Source of the DNA: Ferrigenium straubiae
Lineage (GTDB): Bacteria; Pseudomonadota; Gammaproteobacteria; Burkholderiales; Gallionellaceae
Assembly: GCA_019449655.1 (NCBI GenBank)
Contig: JAHQXD010000002.1
Coordinates: forward strand, 260,321-324,320
DNA length: 64,000 nucleotides
Direction of reading: 5' to 3'
In this document: positions 26,261 through 35,306 of the stretch, piece after piece
How positions within the stretch are numbered: the stretch's first letter is position 1
Layout of the letters: every line of letters starts with the position of its first letter
The notes under the pieces: model-generated
What the model was told of the DNA's origin: nothing
The model's database searches: none
Seen by the model: the letters and a program-made list of their open reading frames with translations, nothing else
Position numbers and translations under genes: made by a program

Positions 26261-27175
26261 ATGTTCAGCATCGTCATCCCGAGTTGGAACAATCTGCCCT
26301 ATCTGAGGCTTTGCGTCGAGAGTCTGAAAAAACACTCGAGGTTCGAGCACGAGATCATCGTGCACCTGAACGACGGTTCGGATGGCTCGCTTGAATGGGT
26401 GAAATCGCAGGGCATCAAATACACGCAGTCGGACAGGAACGTCGGTGTTTGCCTATCGGTGAACCATCTGATGGCTCAGGCACAGCACGACTGGGTGTTG
26501 TATATGAACGATGATATGGTCGCCGCGCCTGGCTGGGATACGGCTTTCGCCGAGGCGGTTAAATCGGCGGACAGTGACCTTGCGCTGTTTTTCGGCACGC
26601 TCATCCAGCCGGAGAACGGCGGCAACGATATCATCATCAAACAGAGTTTCGGCGAATCGCCGGCCACATTCGACGAGGCGAAGTTTTTGCAGGGCTATCT
26701 GGCGGATACCCGCGGCGACAGGGAGGGCTCCGCTTCACAGCCCACCCTCGTTCACAAAAAATGGTGGGGTATGGTCGGCGGATACAGCCTGGAGTTTTCG
26801 CCGGGCATGAGCAGCGACGACGATCTGCTCATGAAGTTCTGGGTGGCGGGCTGCCGCAACTACCGCGTCGTCGGCGGCAGCCGTTTCTACCATTTCGGCT
26901 GCAAGAGCACCGAACGCATCAGGCATAACCTGGGCGGGCGCATCTTCGTGATGAAGTGGGGCATCACGCAGATCGAGTTTTACCGTTTCTATCTGGCGGC
27001 GCTGCGCAGGCCGGATGGCGGCAGGCCGGCAGGCAATCCGGACAACTGTGTGCGTGCTTCCTGGCTGGGCAAGTTGCGCCGTGTGGGTTACGCCTTGCGC
27101 TACAACTACCCGCTGGAGGATATCGAGGCGTGGGATCCTGCGCCGGGGCGCAGCAAGTGGAGCCGGGGGAGTTAG
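26261..27175 (+). CDS. Family 2 glycosyltransferase (paralogue of the gene at 20816)
   Basis: A 304-residue GT2 enzyme starting FSIVIPSWNNLPYLRLC behind a strong GAGAGGGGA site. It shows LNDGSDGSLEW, the metal-binding YMNDDMV and the SPGMSSDDDLLMK motif. High similarity to the gene at 20816 points to duplication within the locus. The C-terminal 40 residues differ. Its stop overlaps the convergent SGNH-protein gene by four bases. Confidence 0.86.
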   Translation: MFSIVIPSWNNLPYLRLCVESLKKHSRFEHEIIVHLNDGSDGSLEWVKSQGIKYTQSDRNVGVCLSVNHLMAQAQHDWVLYMNDDMVAAPGWDTAFAEAVKSADSDLALFFGTLIQPENGGNDIIIKQSFGESPATFDEAKFLQGYLADTRGDREGSASQPTLVHKKWWGMVGGYSLEFSPGMSSDDDLLMKFWVAGCRNYRVVGGSRFYHFGCKSTERIRHNLGGRIFVMKWGITQIEFYRFYLAALRRPDGGRPAGNPDNCVRASWLGKLRRVGYALRYNYPLEDIEAWDPAPGRSKWSRGS

Positions 27176-28188
27176 TGCAAGCTCCCGGTATGCTGTGCCT
27201 TTTGTATGGTCTTGAATATTTCCTCTCCCATCAGCAGATAGCCAACCGTCGAGAAGTGCGTGTTGTTCGCGGGATAAAGATCGACGGTTTTTCTGTCGAT
27301 GGCCTGTTGCGTCATGCGCAACAGGTTGGGTGCTCCGAAGCGCCGTTCCGCCTCGTTCCAGAATTGCTTGCCGGGATACAGATAGGCCGTGGACTTGTTC
27401 GGCACTAACGCCCAGATCGGCGTAATGCCGCCCAGGCGGGCATTGAGTTTTTCGATGTTGCTCAACACGCTGCCATCCATCTCCCCCTCTTTGTCCTCGC
27501 CCAGGAATAGCGTGTCGTTACAGCGCCTGTGGCTGAACAATTCACAACCATTCTTTATGCGCGCAATTTTGGCGCCATTCGGCAGTGCAACCAATCTGAA
27601 GTCCGGGGTATCGCTCAGTTTTTCATATTCCCTGAAACTCAGTGCAGCCTGGATGCCTATCGAGATACGGCCGCTGCGATTGCTGTGATCCGGGTCAAAT
27701 GACACGGCAGGAGGGGAGCGCGGCCTGTCGGCGGATACATTGGTATGGGTATCCATGTGTTGGCAAGCGGTAAACTTTTCCAGTCCTTCCGGAATGTTGC
27801 GTTCGATGATCTGCAGCACCACGAATTGCCCCCTGAATCCCTGCGCTTTTAACCAGGGCATGAAGTCGGTACAGATCGCGCGTATGCTGTCCCAGTGCAC
27901 AGTGCGCACCTTCAGGCCGTGTTGGGTCAGGACTGTCTGCCATACGCGGCCGTCCGAGAAGCTGTCGCCGATGACCAGCACGTCCGCCTCCTGCATGGAG
28001 GATTGCCGCATCAGCGCCGGGTCGATGGCGGGCCGTGGCTTGCGCCAGCCGAATTGCGATTCGGGCAGCATCCCGAGGCGGGTGAGATCGCCCTCGAAGC
28101 CGGCCATCGGCAGGAAGTAATAGCCGATCGCACCGTAACCGATCACGATTGCGGACACGAGGATGGAAAAGAGTTTGGCGTGCCTCAT
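27172..28188 (-). CDS. SGNH-hydrolase-like protein (AlgX/AlgJ type), partner of the MBOAT protein
   Basis: A 338-residue exported protein with one N-terminal hydrophobic segment (residues 6-27). VLVIGDSFSDGRVW carries the GDS nucleophile and NNTHFSTVGYLLMGEEI carries the late histidine of the SGNH fold, as in AlgJ/AlgX. In alginate and similar systems such proteins pass acetyl groups from an MBOAT membrane protein to the polymer. The MBOAT gene lies two bases upstream, so the pair probably O-acetylates the glycan made here. Confidence 0.8.
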   Translation of the reverse strand: MRHAKLFSILVSAIVIGYGAIGYYFLPMAGFEGDLTRLGMLPESQFGWRKPRPAIDPALMRQSSMQEADVLVIGDSFSDGRVWQTVLTQHGLKVRTVHWDSIRAICTDFMPWLKAQGFRGQFVVLQIIERNIPEGLEKFTACQHMDTHTNVSADRPRSPPAVSFDPDHSNRSGRISIGIQAALSFREYEKLSDTPDFRLVALPNGAKIARIKNGCELFSHRRCNDTLFLGEDKEGEMDGSVLSNIEKLNARLGGITPIWALVPNKSTAYLYPGKQFWNEAERRFGAPNLLRMTQQAIDRKTVDLYPANNTHFSTVGYLLMGEEIFKTIQKAQHTGSLH

Positions 28189-28190
28189 GG

Positions 28191-29675
28191 TCAGAACTGG
28201 AAGTAAAGAAATGGGCTGTAACTGCCGAACTGGTCTACCGCAAGATACAACATGCCGAACACGATGGCGGCCTGCAGCAGCGCCAGCAACATACTGCCCT
28301 TGACGAAGCGGATACGGGAAGAATTCGGCAGCAGCCATACCCAGAGCAGGCCCGGAACCAGCAGGCGCATCAGGTCGCGCCCCGACACGTCGGTGAGCAG
28401 CAGCAGGTTGCCGTGGATTACGGCATCGAACGAGATCGGGCGCGAGGCGATGCCGAACATCGCCTTGAGGATGAACAGCGCATGTGCCATGCTGTCCGCG
28501 CGGAATACCACCCATGCGGCGACAACGGCGATGAAGGTGAGCGCGCCTCCCGCCAGCGCGCCCAGCCAATTGGGAATGCGCGCGAGCCTTTCTCCGGTAA
28601 TCTCGCGCCACAGATGATTGATGGCGAGATACGCGCCGTGCAGCGCGCCCCAGACCACGAACGTCCAGCCTGCGCCGTGCCACAGCCCGCCGAGCAGCAT
28701 CGTAGTCATCAGGTTCAGGTAACGGCGCAGCTTGCCTTTGCGGTTGCCGCCCAGCGGAATATACAGATAGTCGCGCAGGAAGCGCGACAGCGTCATATGC
28801 CAGCGCCGCCAGAATTCGATGATGCTGGTCGCCTTGTAGGGCGAGTTGAAATTGATGGGCAGGCGGATGCCGAACATCAGCGCGACCCCCAGCGCCATGT
28901 CGGTATAGCCGGAGAAATCGAAGTAGATTTGCAGGGTGTAGGCCAGCGCGCCCGACCATGCCTCATAAATGGTAGGCAGCGTGCCTGTCGTCATGGCATG
29001 CCGCGCGCCGTCGAAAATGGCCGTGGCGAACGGCGCGAGCGAATCCGCCCAGAGCACCTTCTTGCACAGCCCCAGCGTGAACAGTAGCAAGCCGGTGGCG
29101 ACATGTTCCCAATTGACGCGGTAAGTCGAAGCATGCGCGAATTGTGGCATCATCTCCTTGTGGTGCAATATCGGGCCGGCAATCAGGTGCGGGAAATAGG
29201 TGACGAACAGCAGGTAGTGGACGAAGTTGTACTCCTTCACCTTGCCCTGATAGGTATCCACCAGGAAGGCGATCTGGGTGAAGGTGAAGAAAGAAATGCC
29301 CAAGGGCAGCATGATCTCGCCCAAGCTCCATTGCGTGCCCGCCGCGGCATTGACGCTGGCGACGAAGAAATTCGCATACTTATAATAGGCCAGCAACGCC
29401 AGGTTGGAGGCAATCGCCGCGATCAGCAGCCCCTTTTTGCGCCGGTCTTTATGACTGACGCCTGCCTTGGCAATCCACATCCCGAAGGCGTAGTTGCCGA
29501 TGATGGAGCCTGACAGCAGACCGATATAGGCCGGGTTCCAGTAGCCATAGAAGAACAGCGAGGCAAGGGCCAGCCACCCCGCGGCAAAGGCGTGGCTCAG
29601 CCGCGCCAGCCAGAAGAATCCCAGCAACACGACGGGCAGATAGAGGAAGATGAATCCGTAGGAGTTGAACAGCAT
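28191..29675 (-). CDS. MBOAT-family O-acyltransferase (AlgI-like)
   Basis: A 494-residue polytopic membrane protein. The N-terminus LFNSYGFIFLYLPVVLLGFF and the central FFTFTQIAFLVDTYQGK are typical of AlgI-like MBOAT proteins, and the catalytic histidine is in GGLWHGAGWTFVVWG. It would bring acetyl groups across the inner membrane for polysaccharide O-acetylation. Followed two bases later by the SGNH-type partner on the same strand. Confidence 0.92.
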   Translation of the reverse strand: MLFNSYGFIFLYLPVVLLGFFWLARLSHAFAAGWLALASLFFYGYWNPAYIGLLSGSIIGNYAFGMWIAKAGVSHKDRRKKGLLIAAIASNLALLAYYKYANFFVASVNAAAGTQWSLGEIMLPLGISFFTFTQIAFLVDTYQGKVKEYNFVHYLLFVTYFPHLIAGPILHHKEMMPQFAHASTYRVNWEHVATGLLLFTLGLCKKVLWADSLAPFATAIFDGARHAMTTGTLPTIYEAWSGALAYTLQIYFDFSGYTDMALGVALMFGIRLPINFNSPYKATSIIEFWRRWHMTLSRFLRDYLYIPLGGNRKGKLRRYLNLMTTMLLGGLWHGAGWTFVVWGALHGAYLAINHLWREITGERLARIPNWLGALAGGALTFIAVVAAWVVFRADSMAHALFILKAMFGIASRPISFDAVIHGNLLLLTDVSGRDLMRLLVPGLLWVWLLPNSSRIRFVKGSMLLALLQAAIVFGMLYLAVDQFGSYSPFLYFQF

Positions 29676-29933
29676 CAGGCAGCGCGATCTTTCAGCATGG
29701 AACGGGTGTCAGGCAAGAGGCGGAGGTTTTACCGAGCGACGCAAAAATTTATTGCACCATTCTACAGCGAAATACGGCCGGCCGATGCCCGCATGACTGC
29801 GGGAAAATTCAATCGATACCGGGGCATTGCCGCCCGATGCGGTGGGGGGAAACTGGTTTGCGGGGGCGGGATGCTGCATAATGAGCGGGTTGAGGGATAC
29901 GGAATGCAGGGGTAGGGCAGCGCGCAACAATTT
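29676..29933. other. Divergent intergenic gap, 258 bases
   Basis: Lies between the MBOAT gene (minus) and the rhamnosyltransferase-like gene (plus). It must hold both promoters. A TGCATAAT stretch near 29874 could be an extended -10 for the plus-strand genes, but no good -35 was found. No repeat or RNA gene is visible. Confidence 0.35.
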
Positions 29934-30815
29934 ATGGATGTCTCTATCATTATCGTGTCATACAACACTGCCGACCTGACGGTTGCCTGCCTGGAATCCG
30001 TCTTTGCGTCGCAGCGGGTCAGCTATGAGGTCTTTGTTGTCGACAATGCCTCGCAGGACGGGAGCGCCGCGATTGTCCACGAGAAATTTCCCGGTGTGAG
30101 GCTCATCGCCAACGAGGCGAACCGCGGTTTCGGGGCCGCAAACAACCAGGCGCTACGGGAATGCAGCGGCCGCTATGTGATCTTCCTGAACCCCGACACC
30201 ACGGTTGAGCCGGACTCTTTTTTCAGGATGGCTACCTACATGGATGCGCATCCGGAAGTGGGCCTCGCGGGCCCCAGGGTGCTCAATCCGGACGGGACAC
30301 GGCAGGACTCGGCATCAGACCGTTATCCGGGACACCGGTACGGAGCTTCAGACCTTGGCGCCCTTCCCGGGAGCATTGCCTGCGTGCTGGGGGCCTGCCA
30401 GATCGCCAGCGCGAGCCTGTTGCGCGAAATCGGCGGGTTCGATGAGGATTTTTTCCTGTACGGCGAGGACCAGGATCTTTGCCTGAGAATCCGCAAGCGC
30501 GGCTTCGAGATCGGCTTTATCGACGACGCAGTCATCATGCATCACGGGGGGCAGAGCGAGCGCGCCACCCTTCCGGCGGAGGTCGTGAGGAAGAAGATTC
30601 GTGCGGAATTGCTCTTTTACCGCAAGCACTACCGCCCGGAGACCGTGAGGAGGCTGTGCCAGAGGCAGCGCCGCCGGGCATTCTGGCGCATTCTTTCCAT
30701 CCGCTTGCTGATGCCGGTGATGCCGGACAAAACTGAAGCGCAGGGGAAATTAGCCAGATACCGGGTGATTCGCGAAGAGGCCGGGGCGTCACCGGAATTA
30801 ACAAACAGTTTTTAA
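29934..30815 (+). CDS. Family 2 glycosyltransferase (rhamnosyltransferase/WbbL-like)
   Basis: A 293-residue GT2 enzyme: VSIIIVSYNTADLTVACLES, VVDNASQDGS, the DxD site FLNPDTTVEPD, then the GGFDEDFFLYGEDQDLCLR acceptor-side motif. This arrangement is common in WbbL-type rhamnosyltransferases, but the sugar is not proven; no dTDP-rhamnose genes are in the window. First gene of a tightly spaced plus-strand series running to 35306. Confidence 0.85.
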   Translation: MDVSIIIVSYNTADLTVACLESVFASQRVSYEVFVVDNASQDGSAAIVHEKFPGVRLIANEANRGFGAANNQALRECSGRYVIFLNPDTTVEPDSFFRMATYMDAHPEVGLAGPRVLNPDGTRQDSASDRYPGHRYGASDLGALPGSIACVLGACQIASASLLREIGGFDEDFFLYGEDQDLCLRIRKRGFEIGFIDDAVIMHHGGQSERATLPAEVVRKKIRAELLFYRKHYRPETVRRLCQRQRRRAFWRILSIRLLMPVMPDKTEAQGKLARYRVIREEAGASPELTNSF

Positions 30816-30823
30816 GGAACAGA

Positions 30824-31627
30824 ATGCCGCTATTGCTCGGTACCGATATAGACCAACTGGTCGAAAAGAACATACAGGGTCACGTCGCGCGCGCGGGAGG
30901 CACCGTCGACCAGCTGATCGACTATGGACGATGCCGGGTCGAGGACATCAATATTCCGGACGGCGGCTTCGGCAAGGTGCTGCAGACCGGCCGACGGGCC
31001 GCCTCGGCAAAATCCCTCTCCATCCTGAAGCGGCATCTCAAGCAGGAGTTCAAGTTCCTCGTGCACGGTCCGAGAATTCCAAGGGATCGCAAGACGATAG
31101 TCCTGGACATGCACGATGCCCATGCCATGCCGGAGCTGCACAACCGGTACGACGCCGCAATATCGTCGAACCTGATCGAGCATTCCCCGAACCCCATCGG
31201 GCTGCTGCTCAACTTCTACTTCATTACCAGGAAAACCGGCCACCAGTTCCATGCCATCCCGCACTACGCCTACACCTATGACCGGTTCAGGAAGCCGACC
31301 CCTCTGGAGCACTTCGTGGAAGATTTTGAAAACCGGGCCGGCTACGCTGATACCACCCACGTCGAGGACTACCGGCAGTCGGCCATCGAAAAAGACGGCT
31401 GGCAGAGGCGGTTCCATGAAACCTATCCCCTGGAATATCCGTTCATCCACTTCCATGTGTTCGACGAGCACAACACGAAGGCCCTGCTGTCATATGTGTT
31501 TCAGGACGTGACCGTGGATGTTTACAAGACCGAGAGGTTCTCGGACAACGTTGCCCTGTGCAGCAATTCGCTGAATCCCGAGTTCGCCGAAAAATACAAA
31601 AAGTTTCTGCAGGAGATGGGGGAATAA
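30824..31627 (+). CDS. Methyltransferase-like protein with degenerate SAM motif
   Basis: A 267-residue protein. The stretch ISSNLIEHSPNPIGLLLNFY and the following HAIPHYAYTYDRFR with TPLEHFVEDF match the middle of class I methyltransferases found in glycan loci. The usual glycine-rich SAM loop is not evident, so activity is uncertain. AAGGA precedes the start. It overlaps the next gene by one base (TAATG). Confidence 0.65.
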   Translation: MPLLLGTDIDQLVEKNIQGHVARAGGTVDQLIDYGRCRVEDINIPDGGFGKVLQTGRRAASAKSLSILKRHLKQEFKFLVHGPRIPRDRKTIVLDMHDAHAMPELHNRYDAAISSNLIEHSPNPIGLLLNFYFITRKTGHQFHAIPHYAYTYDRFRKPTPLEHFVEDFENRAGYADTTHVEDYRQSAIEKDGWQRRFHETYPLEYPFIHFHVFDEHNTKALLSYVFQDVTVDVYKTERFSDNVALCSNSLNPEFAEKYKKFLQEMGE

Positions 31628-32568
31628 TGACGAATCTCCACACGAACAGCATGCCGAGCGCAGCCTCCCTTGAGCACCTTCTGGGCAGCAAACACTTCCG
31701 TTATGCGCGCCTCGCCATCGAAGGCATGGACAACGAGCCGGTCTTCGCGCGAAACGCCCCCGGCCAGCGGGAAGAGGAAATCTGCCTGTTCCACGAATCG
31801 GTGCCGTCGGGCGATGCCTACGTAGCGCTGCTTGCCGACCGCATCGAGGCGGGGATAAAAAATCACTCCTCCCTTCCGGTCGTCCGTTTTGCCGACGGGG
31901 AGTACGCGTTCTACAGCGGCTCGCTGAAATGCAACGGCCTCTACCGGCAGGCCGAATCGGTGGCCGCGATCAAGGCGGCATTCCCCGCGCACGCGGAAGC
32001 GCTACGCTATCTGGCCGCCTCGGGCATCCTGGCGCCGCTGGTCTTTCCCGGCAACACGCGGGAGCGCCGTGGGCTGCGTGCCCTGTTCGGCAAGAAAGAC
32101 GGCAGGGACTGGGCCATCCATTTCCTGAAATTCCTCGCACGCCATGAGATCAGGCTTGCACAAACAAACTACATCCCGTTCTACTGCGTCTACGCCTACC
32201 TTTCGAGCACCCGGTTTGCCAAGGCAGTTGACGGCAAAACGGTGTGCGTCGTCAATTCCGATTTCAACGAGGCGGCATGCACAGCATGGTTCGAGCGGGC
32301 GGGATCGCGCCCCAGGCTGGTCCATGTGCCGATACCGGCTTCCTATGTCGCCACGCAATGGGATTTCATGCGCGAAGAGGCTTTTCAGCATGTTCCGGAA
32401 AATCCGGATTGCTTCATGGTGGGAGCAGGCGTCGGCGCGCTCGAGGTGTGCGTGGACGCAGCACGCCGCTTTTCTGCGCCGGCGATCGATTCGGGACATA
32501 TCCTCAACATGATGAACGACCTCGAGAGCAAGTCCGCCGGGCCGCGCCTCTATACCTTCCGCCGATGA
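31627..32568 (+). CDS. Putative glycosyltransferase of GT-D-like (DUF1792-like) type
   Basis: A 313-residue protein of no firm family. VVRFADGEYAFYSG resembles the RFGDGE motif of GT-D fold glycosyltransferases (DUF1792), and FMVGAGVGALEVCVDAA followed by AIDSGHILNMM resembles their late ALGPTA and DIGH motifs. On that basis a glycosyltransferase is suggested. It starts in the stop codon of the preceding gene and its own stop overlaps the next start (ATGA), so three genes are translationally coupled. Confidence 0.6.
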   Translation: MTNLHTNSMPSAASLEHLLGSKHFRYARLAIEGMDNEPVFARNAPGQREEEICLFHESVPSGDAYVALLADRIEAGIKNHSSLPVVRFADGEYAFYSGSLKCNGLYRQAESVAAIKAAFPAHAEALRYLAASGILAPLVFPGNTRERRGLRALFGKKDGRDWAIHFLKFLARHEIRLAQTNYIPFYCVYAYLSSTRFAKAVDGKTVCVVNSDFNEAACTAWFERAGSRPRLVHVPIPASYVATQWDFMREEAFQHVPENPDCFMVGAGVGALEVCVDAARRFSAPAIDSGHILNMMNDLESKSAGPRLYTFRR

Positions 32569-33725
32569 GCAGCGCTTTCCGCATGCTCAGACGCTCCTTC
32601 CGCGCATGGCGCAACCGCCGCCGCCTGGAGCGGGAAGAGACGCACTACCGCAACAGCTTCTGCCAGCACGGCCTCTCGATTCCCGGAGAAACGGAAATCC
32701 GTGCGCGGATTGCCCTTCGCCTTCCGGGCAGAACGCCCAAGGCGAAGGGCGATCTGCATATCCTCGCCATCTACCACAACTACAACTGGGAAGGTCCGTC
32801 GCTTGGCCCGTCGCTGGCGGCTTTCGGGGAGGTGAAACACCTGGACTGGCGCGACCCCGCGCTTGCCGCAGGCAAGCAGCCGGGTGATGCCGGCTGGAGG
32901 GAGGCAATGAACGCGGGGTTGCTGCGGACGGTGCAGGCCTGGGCTGTGGAGCGGCCGTTCGACGCGGTGTTCACCTATCTTTCCGGCGAGCAGGTGGATT
33001 CCGGCGCCCTAGAGAAACTGCGCGGGTTCGGTGCGCCGATGGCCAACCTCGCCCTGAACGACAAGGAGACGTTCGTCGGCAGGGTGCGCGGTGGTCATGC
33101 GGCGGGCGCCAGGGACATCTGCCGCCACTTCGATCTGTGCTGGACCAGCACCATCGACGCGCTCGAGAAATACGTCGTCGAAGGCGCCACGCCGCTCTAC
33201 CTTCCGGAGGGCGCGAATCCGGGCATCCACCGGCCCTACGACGAGGAAAAGGTGTATGACGTTTCCTTCGTCGGGCAATGCTACGGCAACCGTCCCGGGG
33301 TCGTCGCCAGGCTGCGCGAAGCTGGCGTGCGCGTGGAAGCCTTCGGCCCCGGCTGGCCGAGCGGCCCGCTGACCATGGAGGAGATGGTGCGCACCTGGTC
33401 GCGCAGCAAAATCAACCTCGGCTTCGGCGGGGTGCTGGGGCACAATGAGACGTTTTGCCTGAAGGGGCGGGACTTCGAGGTGCCGATGAGCGGCGGGCTC
33501 TACCTCACCGAGCACCACGAAGAGCTGCTGCCGTTCTACGAGATCGGCCGCGAGATCGTCACCTACACCGGCTTCGGCGATCTCCTGGAAAAAATTCGCT
33601 GGCTGTTGTCCGATCCCGAGCAGGCGGAGATAATCCGCCGCGCAGGCCGGGTTCGCGCTTTGCGGGAGCATAGCTGGGAAATGCGTTTTGACCGGGTGTT
33701 CCGGATGCTGGGCGCACTGGACTGA
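32565..33725 (+). CDS. CgeB-like glycosyltransferase (PF13524 type)
   Basis: A 386-residue GT-B-like protein. The C-terminal half has YDVSFVGQCYGNRPGVVARL, INLGFGGVLGHNETFCLKGR and the FEVPMSGGLYLTEHHEELL segment typical of CgeB/Glycos_transf_1_2 domains. The basic N-terminus (residues 1-30) may bind membrane. The start codon overlaps the previous stop by four bases. Substrate unknown. Confidence 0.8.
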   Translation: MSSAFRMLRRSFRAWRNRRRLEREETHYRNSFCQHGLSIPGETEIRARIALRLPGRTPKAKGDLHILAIYHNYNWEGPSLGPSLAAFGEVKHLDWRDPALAAGKQPGDAGWREAMNAGLLRTVQAWAVERPFDAVFTYLSGEQVDSGALEKLRGFGAPMANLALNDKETFVGRVRGGHAAGARDICRHFDLCWTSTIDALEKYVVEGATPLYLPEGANPGIHRPYDEEKVYDVSFVGQCYGNRPGVVARLREAGVRVEAFGPGWPSGPLTMEEMVRTWSRSKINLGFGGVLGHNETFCLKGRDFEVPMSGGLYLTEHHEELLPFYEIGREIVTYTGFGDLLEKIRWLLSDPEQAEIIRRAGRVRALREHSWEMRFDRVFRMLGALD

Positions 33726-33743
33726 GAATATTGGAGGAACTGT

Positions 33744-34382
33744 ATGTCGCAAAAAAAAGGATTTTTCCGGTCATTGAAACGTCAGTATGATCGCCGCCGC
33801 CGGGAACGGCGCTTCTGCGAGGAGACCCTGCGGGGAGGGTATTCCTTGCCGCCACAGTCGGTAAAACTGGCGGTGATTCGGCACAATATCCCGAACCCCC
33901 GCCCGCATGTGTTTGTCGAGACGGGAACCTATTTCGGCGATACGGTGGCGGCCATAAAGGACATGTATTCGAACGTGATTTCGATCGAGGTTGACGAGAC
34001 GCTCTACAAAAAAGCCTGCATGCGGTTTGCGGCTGACAAGAATGTTCATATCGTGCATGGAGACTGTGCACGGGAATTGCCCGCAATACTCGCCTCGCTG
34101 GGAGAGCCGGCGGTGTTCTGGCTGGATGGTCATTACAGCGGCGGAGAGACCGGCAAGGGAGAGATCGAAGACCCGATCCTTATCTCGTTGAACCAGATTG
34201 CAGCATCCCCGATCAGGGGACATGTGATCTTCATTGACGACGCGCGGACTTTCGATGGGCGCGAGGGGCATCCCGATCTTTCGGAAGTTTTGAATTGCAT
34301 CAAGAAGATCGATAGCCGCTATATCATCCGGGTGCAGAGCGATATTATCGTTGCCACGGTAGTTCCACTCCAGGTTTGTTGA
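33744..34382 (+). CDS. Class I SAM-methyltransferase-like protein
   Basis: A 212-residue protein with FVETGTYFGDTVAAIKDM as a SAM-binding loop, ISIEVDETLYKKA, and FWLDGHYSGGETGKGEIEDP, a signature of a small methyltransferase group in polysaccharide clusters. GGAGG precedes the start at good spacing. Likely modifies a glycan or sugar nucleotide; the target is not known. Confidence 0.75.
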   Translation: MSQKKGFFRSLKRQYDRRRRERRFCEETLRGGYSLPPQSVKLAVIRHNIPNPRPHVFVETGTYFGDTVAAIKDMYSNVISIEVDETLYKKACMRFAADKNVHIVHGDCARELPAILASLGEPAVFWLDGHYSGGETGKGEIEDPILISLNQIAASPIRGHVIFIDDARTFDGREGHPDLSEVLNCIKKIDSRYIIRVQSDIIVATVVPLQVC

Positions 34383-34463
34383 AGGTGCCGAGGGGTGATT
34401 GGTTGTTAATCTGTCTTTTCAGTGGACTTTACTATTTCAGGTTTTATCAAAAGGGTTATTGAT

Positions 34464-35306
34464 ATGAAGACTGCTGCTGATTTATCCGGCTATAAGAAAA
34501 ATATAACTTCGCAATTTGGAGAGGACGGGATTATCGAAGAAATCCTGAACCGTATTGGGATTGAGAATGCGTTTTGCGTTGAGTTTGGGGCATGGGATGG
34601 CAAGCATTTCAGCAATACATGGCAGTTGTGGCATGACAAGGCATGGAGTGCTGTTCTAATAGAAGGCAATCCTGATAAGGTGGTGCAACTTGAAAAAAGC
34701 TTGGCGGAATTTAAGAAAGTTGTCGCATGTTGTGCATACGTCGGCCTCGCGGGCGAGAATACTCTGGATGCGATTCTGGAGAAGGTTGGCGCACCGCGAA
34801 TTATTGACGTGCTGTCCATCGACATTGATGGAAATGACTACCATGTCTTCGAATCAATCAATTTATTTTCCGCAAGAGTGGTGCTGGTTGAGTTTAATCC
34901 GACAATTCCTCCACATGTCGAATTGGTTGCTGCGCCGGGGAATTATTTCGGTTCATCTGCATTGAGCATTTGCAAGTTGGCTAAGGCAAAAAATTATTCG
35001 CTGGCAGCCTGCACTACTGCAAATCTTATCTTCGTGAGAAATGCCGATTTCGATAAGCTGGGTTTTGATGAGCCAATGCTGGCCGAGATTATGCCAACTG
35101 ACTGTTTGACATATGTTATAACTGCTTTTGACGGAACAAGCTACTTGTCCCGCAGGCCACCTTATAAGGATTTAAGAAAACCGTCGTTGTGGGGTCTACT
35201 TAAGGCCTATGGCAGAAATTTACTCGGAAAAAAGAACGATGATTTTGTGGTGTTGAAAAAGCAGATGGATACGATTACTCCTGTTTCAATTTATTCTGGG
35301 TTCTGA
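34464..35306 (+). CDS. FkbM-like methyltransferase family protein, AT-richer than neighbours
   Basis: A 280-residue protein with SQFGEDGIIEEILNRIG, CVEFGAWDGKHFSN and LSIDIDGNDYHVFE, typical of FkbM-type methyltransferases. The gene is visibly richer in A and T than those on either side, which suggests recent acquisition. The ATG at 34464 is chosen; a GTG at 34422 would add 14 residues. The 3' end overlaps the convergent heptosyltransferase gene by 21 bases. Confidence 0.75.
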   Translation: MKTAADLSGYKKNITSQFGEDGIIEEILNRIGIENAFCVEFGAWDGKHFSNTWQLWHDKAWSAVLIEGNPDKVVQLEKSLAEFKKVVACCAYVGLAGENTLDAILEKVGAPRIIDVLSIDIDGNDYHVFESINLFSARVVLVEFNPTIPPHVELVAAPGNYFGSSALSICKLAKAKNYSLAACTTANLIFVRNADFDKLGFDEPMLAEIMPTDCLTYVITAFDGTSYLSRRPPYKDLRKPSLWGLLKAYGRNLLGKKNDDFVVLKKQMDTITPVSIYSGF

